A stretch of DNA of 18,093 bases, taken from contig JAITGJ010000140.1 of assembly GCA_031280705.1 (NCBI GenBank), positions 1-18,093 of the forward strand, read 5' to 3'. The translations under genes and the position numbers were made by a program. Under the pieces are notes generated by a model that was not told the origin of the DNA, did no database searches, and saw nothing but the letters and a program-made list of their open reading frames with translations. Source of the DNA: Spirochaetaceae bacterium. Its GTDB lineage: Bacteria > Spirochaetota > Spirochaetia > Treponematales > Breznakiellaceae. Position 1 is the first letter of the stretch. Each line of letters begins with the position of its first letter. Below are positions 7,087 to 13,928 of this stretch, piece by piece.

Positions 7087-8622
7087 ATGGGCGGGCTGCT
7101 TGACCGCGCGAACGTCTACCGGGGGAAAGACGCGCCGTCCGCGGTTCAGGCGGGGCGGCGCTCCCTGCTTGCCCGCGCCTTTGCGTACCGTGGCGGGGGC
7201 GCGTCCGCGCCGGAAATAAAACGCCGCGCAAACCGCTCGCTTCTCGCGCGGGCCATTGCCTTCCGGACGGGAAGAAGCCAGGAAGCCGCGCGCCGCGAAC
7301 GGCTCCTGCTTCTCCGCCGCCTTCCCCTCGACTGGTACACCGCCCCGGTTATTCCGGGAAAACGGCGGCTTTCCACGACCCTTTTCGGCTACATTTTTTC
7401 GGAAATACTCATCTATTTTTTGATGGCGTTTTTCTTTTTCTTCGGCATCTTTTTTGTCAACCAGCTTTTGCTTATCGCCCGTGAAATCATGGCAAAACAG
7501 GTGCCCCTGCACGAAGTGGCCCTCCTGATTCTGTACGCGCTCCCTTCGATTGTCGCCATGGCCGCGCCCTTCGGTTCCCTCGTGGGAACGCTCATGGCCA
7601 TCGGGCGGCTCAGTTCAGACAATGAAATTCTCGTCATGCTTTCATCGGGACTTTCCTACCGCACCATATTCTTTCCCGCCGTCGTTGCGGGCATTTTGGT
7701 TTCCATGGTTTCCTTTGTGGCAAATGATATTTTACTGCCGCTTGGAACCGTGCAGTACGCGCGGCTTTACCGGCGGATTCTCTTTTCCACGCCCGCGCTT
7801 GAGCTTGAAGCAAATTCCGTCAAGCGGTTTCGTGACACGATTATTGTTACCGGAAATGTTACGGGCAAAACCATTGACGACATGGTAATACTTGATAAAA
7901 CGAGCGACGGCGAGCGGCGGCTTATTCTGGCAAAGCGGGCGGAGCTGGTGGACGCGGGCCGGGCAGGGCTCAGCCTTGACCTGCACGGGGCGTTTGTGCA
8001 GAGTTCGCGCGAAGTGGCCCGGCAGGATTACGATTACGCCACCGCTTCGTTTCTGCGCTATTTTGTGCCGCAGGAAGATATTATCCAGAATGTCGCCGCC
8101 ATAAGCCCCCGGGAGATGAGCTCGCTGGACGTCTGGAAGGAAATCCGCCTCAAGGAGGCAAATCTCGCCGAACAGCTTACCCGCCAAAAGATGCGCATAC
8201 TGAACGGCGCGATGCAAGTTGAAAACGCCCTCCGGGGAGGGCCTGACGCGCGGACAACCTGGCGGGATTTGAATACCCAAACCGTGCAGCTTGCGCGCGA
8301 TATTACCGTGGAAGGCGTTTACCGGCGGGACCGGAACCTTTCCCTCTGGCGGCTTGAATTTTACAAAAAGTTTTCACTGCCGTTCGCCGCGCTTTCCTTT
8401 GTGCTGCTCGCCGTTTCCGTAGGGCTTCTCGCAAAAAAGAACGGCCAGATTCTCGGCATGCTGATCGGCTCCATCATCGCGGCAATGTACTGGGCAATGC
8501 TGCTCGGCGGACAGACGATAGGAATCGTGCGCGGTTTTTCACCGTTCCTTTCAATGTGGCTTCCCAATATCCTCTGCCTCGCCGCGGGGATTATTATGCT
8601 GTTTACGCGGGTGCGGCGATGA
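7087..8622 (+). CDS. lptF: LptF/LptG-family (YjgP/YjgQ) permease with an Arg-rich N-terminal extension
   Basis: LptF and LptG are inner-membrane partners of the LptB ATPase that extract lipopolysaccharide or a similar amphiphile and pass it toward the outer membrane. The 511-residue product has the family layout. TM1 is at ~104-127, and the next helices carry the SSDNEILVMLSSGLSYRTI loop. A periplasmic beta-jellyroll-like region follows (INSVKRF-type RDTIIVTGNVTGK, YFVPQEDI), then three C-terminal helices (FAALSFVLLAVSVGLLAKKNG and two more). It is ~150 residues longer than usual. About 100 residues before TM1 are basic and contain two similar units, RRSLLARAFAYR (24-35) and NRSLLARAIAFR (49-60). 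No in-frame Met lies between residue 1 and TM1, so the extension is probably real. GGGAGGA lies upstream (7067-7073). The lptF/lptG split is by order only. Confidence 0.85.
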   Translation: MGGLLDRANVYRGKDAPSAVQAGRRSLLARAFAYRGGGASAPEIKRRANRSLLARAIAFRTGRSQEAARRERLLLLRRLPLDWYTAPVIPGKRRLSTTLFGYIFSEILIYFLMAFFFFFGIFFVNQLLLIAREIMAKQVPLHEVALLILYALPSIVAMAAPFGSLVGTLMAIGRLSSDNEILVMLSSGLSYRTIFFPAVVAGILVSMVSFVANDILLPLGTVQYARLYRRILFSTPALELEANSVKRFRDTIIVTGNVTGKTIDDMVILDKTSDGERRLILAKRAELVDAGRAGLSLDLHGAFVQSSREVARQDYDYATASFLRYFVPQEDIIQNVAAISPREMSSLDVWKEIRLKEANLAEQLTRQKMRILNGAMQVENALRGGPDARTTWRDLNTQTVQLARDITVEGVYRRDRNLSLWRLEFYKKFSLPFAALSFVLLAVSVGLLAKKNGQILGMLIGSIIAAMYWAMLLGGQTIGIVRGFSPFLSMWLPNILCLAAGIIMLFTRVRR

Positions 8623-9685
8623 TTCTTGACCGGTATGTCATACGGCAGTTTTTCCCCATTTTTTTATCGTAGTGGGAATGTTCGGCCTCCTGGTCGCCCT
8701 GATCGATCTTTTTTCAAACCTGGTGCGTTACCTTAACTATGAAGTTCCCTTTTCGGAAATACTGATCATCAGTTTTTTCTACCTTCCCAAAGCCATATCC
8801 TATGCCATTCCGCTTTCGCTTCTCTTTGCCGCGGCCTATACCCTGGGAGACCTTTTCGCGCGGAACGAGCTTACCTCGATTTTCGCCGCCGGGATTCCCT
8901 TTTCCCGCTTTGTCGCGCCGCTCGTGGCAATCGGCATTTTGGCGTCAGTCCTTTCGTTTTTTTTTCAGGACCTGGTAGTAATCCCTACCATGAAAAGAAA
9001 AAATTCCCTGAGCCGTACCGCGCTCCACCAGCAGCCCCGCGCAAATGAACATTCCGACGTGGTTATCAAGACAGACAACGGAAAACTGATTTACCAGGTT
9101 GACTATTTTGACACCGATAATGACCGTCTGAGCGGCATAAGCATTATCGAAACCGACGGAGACGGCGGTTTTACCGCGCTGGTCCGCGCGCCGGACGCGT
9201 ACTGGAACGGAGAATTCTGGATTCTTTCAAACGCCCTGATTTACCGGGAGGAAGACGGCTTTATCCGCGTGCGTTCCTACAATCCCGGCGGAATATACCG
9301 GGAACACCCCGATACGTTTCGCAGAAACGCTGTCGAAATAGAATCCCTGCCGGTTCGGGACGCGCGGCTTTTGATTCAGGACCTGAAAAACGCCGGGCTT
9401 CCCCATACCGCCGCGGAGGCGGACTATTACCGCCGTTTTTCCTTTTCCGCAGTTTCCTTTGTAGTAATGATCCTTTCCATTTCCATGGGCGGGCGCTTCA
9501 AAAAAAATATCATCCTGATGAGCCTCGGTACAAGCCTCGTAACCGCCGTGGTTTACTATGTCATGGAAATGATCAGCATGATGCTTGCGCAGACGGGCAA
9601 TATTCCCCCGGCGGTGGGCGCGTGGTTTCCGGTCGCCTTTTTCAGCACTGCCGGCGTACTGCTTCTGGGAGGCGCAAAAACCTGA
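8619..9685 (+). CDS. lptG: LptF/LptG-family permease, second copy, interrupted by a frameshift near its start
   Basis: This is the second permease of the Lpt-type pair. ATG 8619 overlaps the lptF stop (ATGA) and starts MILDRYVIRQFFPIFLS, the typical family N-terminus, then reaches TAG at 8670-8672. From 8666 the -1 frame continues IVVGMFGLLVALIDLFSN to TGA 9683-9685. Joining the frames gives 355 residues, the usual family length. The cause sits in a run of seven T (8659-8665). Eight T, or a -1 ribosomal slip at T TTT TTA (8660-8666), restores the frame. The body has the NELTSIFAAGIPFSRF loop, a periplasmic region with KLIYQVDYFDTDND, and C-terminal helices (VSFVVMILSISMGGRF onward). GTG 8672 overlaps the stop (TAGTG) and could permit reinitiation of a 337-residue form with a clipped TM1. 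The body looks intact, so ordinary decay seems unlikely. Confidence 0.8.
8660..8666 (+). promoter_or_regulatory. Candidate -1 frameshift heptamer T TTT TTA in lptG
   Basis: In the zero frame set by ATG 8619 the codons are ATT TTT TTA TCG TAG. The heptamer fits X XXY YYZ and equals the well-known U UUU UUA site. A slip of -1 leads exactly into the downstream lptG frame. The stop codon is one codon beyond. I see neither a strong Shine-Dalgarno-like sequence upstream nor a clear strong stem downstream, so use as a programmed site is unproven. Confidence 0.5.
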
Positions 9686-10821
9686 TGGACATTTTTACGG
9701 CCGTACACGCCGACACCGGTTCGAACGCCAGAACAGGAATACTGCGCCTTCCCCACGGCCCCGTCTCCACGCCCGTGTTTATGCCGGTAGGAACGGCGGC
9801 CACGGTAAAGGCAATTGAAACCGCTTCGCTTGCGGATATTGGATTTGAAATTGCGCTTTCAAATACCTATCACCTTTACCTCAGGCCCGGAATGGATGTC
9901 ATCGCCGCCGCGGGCGGACTGCACCGTTTTATGAACTGGAAGCGCAATATACTCACCGATTCCGGGGGGTTTCAGGTATTTTCCCTCGCCCCCATGCGGA
10001 AAATCCATGAGAACGGCGTTGAATTCCGGTCCCATATCGACGGCTCAAAACACTTTTTCAGCGCGGAAGACGCAGTGTCCATTCAGGCGGCGCTGGGAAG
10101 CGACATCCAAATGCAGCTTGACGTGTGCACCGCCTGGGGCGTTTCCCGCACGGAAGCGGAAGAAGCCCTGCGCATAACGGACCGCTGGCTGGTTTCCGCG
10201 CGCGAGGCGTGGCTTGCGCAAACCGAACGGGGGTATCCGGGTTTTCTTTTTCCCATTGTACAGGGAAATTTTTTCCCGGACCTTCGCCGGAAAAGCGCCG
10301 AAACGGCAAGCGCGTCCGGCCTCCCGGGGATCGCGATAGGGGGACTTTCCGTAGGCGAGGAAGAAGCGGTATTTCTTGATTTTCTCGCCTCTACCGCATC
10401 GCTGCTCCCCCGGGAAAAGCCCCGGTACGTCATGGGCATCGGCACGCCCGAATACATACTCGCCGCGATTGGCGAAGGCATCGACATGTTTGACTGCGTG
10501 CTTCCCACCCGCGCGGCGCGGAACGGACTTGTTTTTTCATCGCGCGGCGCTTTCAACATCAAACGGGCCGTCCACCGCCTGGAAACCGGCCCCCTGGACG
10601 AAAATTGTTTGTGCAAAGTGTGCCGGGAATACAGCCGCGCCTATCTTCGCCACCTTTTCAAAAACGGAGAAATACTGTTCAGTATGCTCGCGACATATCA
10701 CAACCTTTTTTTCCTGCACCGTCTCGTGCGTGGCGCGCGGGAAGCGATTGCGGAAAACCGGTTTCTTTCCTACCGGAAAGAATTTCTTGAAACATACCAC
10801 GGAGGAGAGAACCATCCATGA
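9685..10821 (+). CDS. tgt: tRNA-guanine (queuine) transglycosylase
   Basis: Tgt swaps guanine 34 for a 7-deazaguanine precursor in GUN-anticodon tRNAs, the step toward queuosine. The 378-residue product has the full family pattern: LSNTYHLYLRPG, ILTDSGGFQVFSLA, SHIDGSKHFF, MQLDVC, GGLSVGEEE and MGIGTPEYI. The nucleophile region is FDCVLPTRAARNG. A zinc site appears as C-x-C-x2-C (CLCKVC) with a His exactly 26 residues after the last Cys (TYHNL). ATG 9685 overlaps the lptG stop (TGATG) and homology begins there. An earlier in-frame start at 9622 would be inside lptG. The stop overlaps the next gene (ATGA). Precursor-making enzymes (queC, queD, queE, queF) are not in the window. Confidence 0.96.
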   Translation: MDIFTAVHADTGSNARTGILRLPHGPVSTPVFMPVGTAATVKAIETASLADIGFEIALSNTYHLYLRPGMDVIAAAGGLHRFMNWKRNILTDSGGFQVFSLAPMRKIHENGVEFRSHIDGSKHFFSAEDAVSIQAALGSDIQMQLDVCTAWGVSRTEAEEALRITDRWLVSAREAWLAQTERGYPGFLFPIVQGNFFPDLRRKSAETASASGLPGIAIGGLSVGEEEAVFLDFLASTASLLPREKPRYVMGIGTPEYILAAIGEGIDMFDCVLPTRAARNGLVFSSRGAFNIKRAVHRLETGPLDENCLCKVCREYSRAYLRHLFKNGEILFSMLATYHNLFFLHRLVRGAREAIAENRFLSYRKEFLETYHGGENHP

Positions 10822-12197
10822 TCAAAAAAAACGGTCCGTCAATACGGTGCGTTTCCGTCTTCGCGCTGTTTTTTATGCTGTCTCCCGTTCCGCGCGCGGG
10901 TTTCGCGGAAGAAGCCGGAAAATCCGTCGAGGAACAGCGCAGAGATACTATCCGCTATGGCACGGAAAGCGAGATCGCTTCGCTTATCCAGTCCCTTAAA
11001 AGTGAAAACGCCGATTATCTTGACGATGAACTGGCAGTTCTTGTACAGCGGACGCTTAACCGCAGCGTTCTTACCGGCATATTTGAATTTTTCGCGGAAC
11101 GGGAAAAGGGCGGCCTTGAAGAGCGCGCGCTCCGGGCACTTGCCGAATGGGACAATGAGGCAAACGAAACCGTTATCGCCGCGATAAATTATCTGGGAAG
11201 CGTAAAAAGCGCCGGGGCGGTGCGGGAACTGGAGGCGCTCATCGGACAGGAAGATACCCGCTTCCGGCCCCAGGCGTTCCGCGCCCTGGGCCGCATTGCC
11301 GGTGGAAACGGCACGCTCCGGGACGAAATTACCGCATACCTCATGGACTATTACACCGCCCGCATGCCGCCTGACGACATCCGCCGGGAAATTGTTTCCG
11401 CGCTTGGCGCGGCCCGCTCCACGGACGCCGTTTCCTTTCTTTCGCGCCTCGCGGAAAACAGCGATGAGCGGCTTACCATCAGGATAGCCGCGGTAGAATC
11501 ACTGTCTGCCATTGGAGACGGGGGCGGACTCGATGCCATTCTTGAAGGGATAAGCGCACGGGATCCGAATCTCCGCGCCGCGTCCATCGCGGCCCTGGGC
11601 CCCTTCAGCGGCGATACGGTTGACAACGCGATACTGGAAGCGTTTCGGGACAGTTACTACCGCACCCGCACCGGCGCGGCGGAGGCCGCGGGAAAACGAA
11701 AAATGGCCGCGGCAATTCCCTATCTTGAATACCGCGCGCGGAATGACGATATACCCGGCGTAAAGGACGCGGCCATCAGGGCGCTCGGAGACATCGGAAA
11801 CAGCGCGGCGCTTTCCGTGCTTGATTCGCTTTTTGGGGAACGCAGAAACGCGGACCGGGTGCGCATTCTTGCGGCGGAAATGCTGATACGCGAAGACGCA
11901 GGACGTTACGCGGGAAAACTGATCGCCGAACTGGACGAAGCAAAGCGCGGCAATCAGACCGCCCTGTACAACGGGTTTTTGCGGGTCATCTCGTCCGCGC
12001 GAACGGGGGAAATGGAGGCCCTCGCGGAACGGCTGCTCGCGTTGGGCGGGGTTATCGAAAAATCATACGCGCTGGACATCATCAACAGCAACCGCTTTAC
12101 GCGCCTTATCCCCCAGGTAGAACTGCTGGCGGATCCCAAAAACGGCACTATTTCCCGGAAAGCGCAAGGGATCCTCGAAAACCTCAGGCGTCAATAG
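10818..12197 (+). CDS. Exported HEAT-repeat protein of unknown function
   Basis: The product has 459 residues. Residues 1-30 form a Sec-type signal peptide: basic start MIKKN, hydrophobic core CVSVFALFFML, and likely cleavage after AGFA before EEAGKS. The rest consists of repeated helical pairs typical of HEAT or PBS-lyase-like repeats, with recurring LRALAEW, AFRALGRIAG, IVSALGAA, AAVESLSAIGD, ASIAALGPF, AIRALGDIG and ILAAEML. Such solenoids usually bind other proteins, and the signal peptide places this one in the periplasm. No catalytic residues are evident and no lipobox Cys is present. It starts within the tgt stop (ATGA), with GGAGGAGAG at 10801-10809 about 8 nt before ATG. Its position behind lptFG hints at an envelope role, but this is only context. 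The stop is 22 nt from the convergent pstB stop. Confidence 0.85.
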   Translation: MIKKNGPSIRCVSVFALFFMLSPVPRAGFAEEAGKSVEEQRRDTIRYGTESEIASLIQSLKSENADYLDDELAVLVQRTLNRSVLTGIFEFFAEREKGGLEERALRALAEWDNEANETVIAAINYLGSVKSAGAVRELEALIGQEDTRFRPQAFRALGRIAGGNGTLRDEITAYLMDYYTARMPPDDIRREIVSALGAARSTDAVSFLSRLAENSDERLTIRIAAVESLSAIGDGGGLDAILEGISARDPNLRAASIAALGPFSGDTVDNAILEAFRDSYYRTRTGAAEAAGKRKMAAAIPYLEYRARNDDIPGVKDAAIRALGDIGNSAALSVLDSLFGERRNADRVRILAAEMLIREDAGRYAGKLIAELDEAKRGNQTALYNGFLRVISSARTGEMEALAERLLALGGVIEKSYALDIINSNRFTRLIPQVELLADPKNGTISRKAQGILENLRRQ

Positions 12198-12219
12198 CGG
12201 CAAACCGGAGGGCGGCGCC

Positions 12220-13086
12220 CTATCCAAAACGCCCGGAAATATAATCTTCCGTGCGGCGGTCTTTAGGATTCGTAAAAATATCCCGCGTATCGCCCGCTTC
12301 AACAATCTCGCCGGCAAGGAAAAACGCCGTTCTGCCGCTCACCCGCGACGCCTGGTGCATGGCGTGGGTAACAATGATAATGCTGTAATCGTTTTTAAGT
12401 TCGCCGATAAGTTCCTCGATACGGCCGGTCGCAATGGGGTCAAGGGCGCTGGTGGGTTCGTCCATCAGAATAATTTCCGGCTCCATGGCGATGCTGCGGG
12501 CAATGCACAAACGCTGCTGCTGTCCGCCGGAAAGCGCGGCCGCCGGTTTTTTGAGCCGGTCCTTTACCTCGTCCCAGAGCGCGGCCTTGCGGAGGGAACG
12601 TTCCACCAGATCCGCGAGGCGCCGGCGATCCCGCAGTCCCTGCATCCGTTTTCCGTAGGCTACATTGTCAAATACGCTCATGTTAAAAGGATTCGGTTTT
12701 TGAAACACCATTCCTACCCGGCTCCGCAGTTCCGTAACATCAAGCGCGCCGTAAATATCTTCCCCGTCAAGCAGTACTTCTCCGGTTATCCGGCAGGAGG
12801 GAATCAGATCATTCATGCGGTTCAGCACCCGTATAAAGGTCGATTTGCCGCAGCCGGACGGACCTATCAGCGCGGCGACTTCGCGGCCCGCGAGGGAGAA
12901 ATTGATGTTTTTGAGCGCCCAAAAATCACCGTAATGCAAATCAAGGCCGCGTACCGCGAGTTTACCCTGCGTAATGCCGGCGGCGGGAGTGGCCAAAGGT
13001 TTTTGGCCTTCCAAAAGTTTTTGGCCTTCCAAAGGTTTTTGGCCTTCCAAAAATATGCGGCCGTCATTGTCCGGTCCGTTATTCAT
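12220..13086 (-). CDS. pstB: Phosphate import ATP-binding protein PstB
   Basis: PstB is the ATPase of the high-affinity phosphate importer PstSCAB, on the cytoplasmic face. The 288-residue product has Walker A GPSGCGKS (residues 75-82), Q-loop VFQKPNPF, signature LSGGQQQR, Walker B IILMDEPTSALD and switch His VTHAMHQA. The PNPF motif and the RVLNRMNDLIP segment are typical of PstB. ATG 13086 overlaps the pstA stop (TGATG) and was preferred over the GTG at 13101. The N-terminus is ~35 residues longer than usual and holds three LEGQK[PL] repeats (about residues 13-31) before the ABC domain. It is the last gene of the minus-strand operon. No phoU follows, because the next gene converges. Confidence 0.95.
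   Translation of the reverse strand: MNNGPDNDGRIFLEGQKPLEGQKLLEGQKPLATPAAGITQGKLAVRGLDLHYGDFWALKNINFSLAGREVAALIGPSGCGKSTFIRVLNRMNDLIPSCRITGEVLLDGEDIYGALDVTELRSRVGMVFQKPNPFNMSVFDNVAYGKRMQGLRDRRRLADLVERSLRKAALWDEVKDRLKKPAAALSGGQQQRLCIARSIAMEPEIILMDEPTSALDPIATGRIEELIGELKNDYSIIIVTHAMHQASRVSGRTAFFLAGEIVEAGDTRDIFTNPKDRRTEDYISGRFG
12995..13048 (-). repeat. Three 18-bp tandem repeats at the pstB N-terminus
   Basis: Units at 12995-13012, 13013-13030 and 13031-13048 differ at one position. On the coding strand each reads close to GGAAGGCCAAAAACCTTT, encoding EGQK followed by PL, LL and PL. The array keeps the frame and lies before the conserved ABC fold. Confidence 0.92.
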
Positions 13087-13928
13087 CACGACAGGCCCCA
13101 CTTTTTGCCGAAACTTCCGGCGATAATTTTTGCGGCGGTGTTGATCACAACCACCAGGATCACCAGTACCGCCGCGGAAGCGAACGCCCGGCCAAAGTCA
13201 TCGGGATGTACCGCTTCGTTGGTAAGATAGTAAAGGTGTATGGTGAGAGTTCGGCCCGGCTCAAAAATACCGCGCGGTATGTTCCTGGCAAGGCCCACGG
13301 TAAGGAGTACCGGCGCGGATTCTCCCGCCACCCGGCCAATGGCAAGAATTACCGCCGTAACAATGCCCGGAAGCGCCGATGGAAGTACAACATGAACAAT
13401 GGTCTGAAATCGCGTCGCGCCCAGGGAAAGCGATCCCTCCCGGAAGGAAGCGGGAATTGCCTTGAGCGATTCTTCTGTCGTGCGGATAATCAGGGGGAGT
13501 ATCATGATCGAAAGGGTCAAGGCGCCTGATATAATTGACTGGCCAAAACCAAAAAGGCGGCAAAAAACCAAAAGGCCGAAAAGTCCATAAATTATTGAAG
13601 GTATTCCCGCCAGTGTTTCTATGGCGAGGCGAAGGAGGCGGACCAGGGGCGTATTGCCCGCGTATTCATTGAGAAAAATGGCGCTCGTAATTCCCGCGGG
13701 CAGGGCGACGGCAAGGGAGGCGAGCACAACATACAGCGTCGTTACGATCATCGGGAAAATGCCCCGTTCCGTTCCCGTGATGAATGAAATATCGAGAAAA
13801 CCCGCCGCGGAGCGCAGAATAAAGATCAGAATGTACGCAAGAACGGCGATGACCCCGGCAAGCGACAATGCCATAAAAAAATACAAAAAACCGTCGGCAA
13901 AACGCCGTTTTAAAATATTTTTTTTCAC
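13086..13928 (-). CDS. pstA: Phosphate ABC transporter permease PstA
   Basis: PstA is one of the two inner-membrane permeases of the phosphate importer. The 280-residue product has a basic N-terminus (KKNILKRRFADG), a first membrane helix (LYFFMALSLAGVIAVLAYILI) and a permease core. It carries the EAA-type loop TTEESLKAIPASFREGSLSLGATRFQ split by family positions, then IGRVAGESAPVLLT, characteristic of PstA. The GTG start at 13928 overlaps the pstC stop (GTGA). The frame stays open a further ~240 codons upstream, but that part is the shadow of pstC and shows Arg/Gly-rich nonsense. The length matches the family (~280). The stop overlaps the pstB ATG. Confidence 0.94.
   Translation of the reverse strand: MKKNILKRRFADGFLYFFMALSLAGVIAVLAYILIFILRSAAGFLDISFITGTERGIFPMIVTTLYVVLASLAVALPAGITSAIFLNEYAGNTPLVRLLRLAIETLAGIPSIIYGLFGLLVFCRLFGFGQSIISGALTLSIMILPLIIRTTEESLKAIPASFREGSLSLGATRFQTIVHVVLPSALPGIVTAVILAIGRVAGESAPVLLTVGLARNIPRGIFEPGRTLTIHLYYLTNEAVHPDDFGRAFASAAVLVILVVVINTAAKIIAGSFGKKWGLS

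Noticed and set aside
12198..12219. Bidirectional terminator between the HEAT gene and pstB
   Set aside because: Only a 4-bp GGGC/GCCC stem without T-runs is present, too weak to call.
12355..13230. 291-codon plus-strand open frame opposite pstB
   Set aside because: It is the complement of a well-conserved ATPase with all motifs present on the minus strand.
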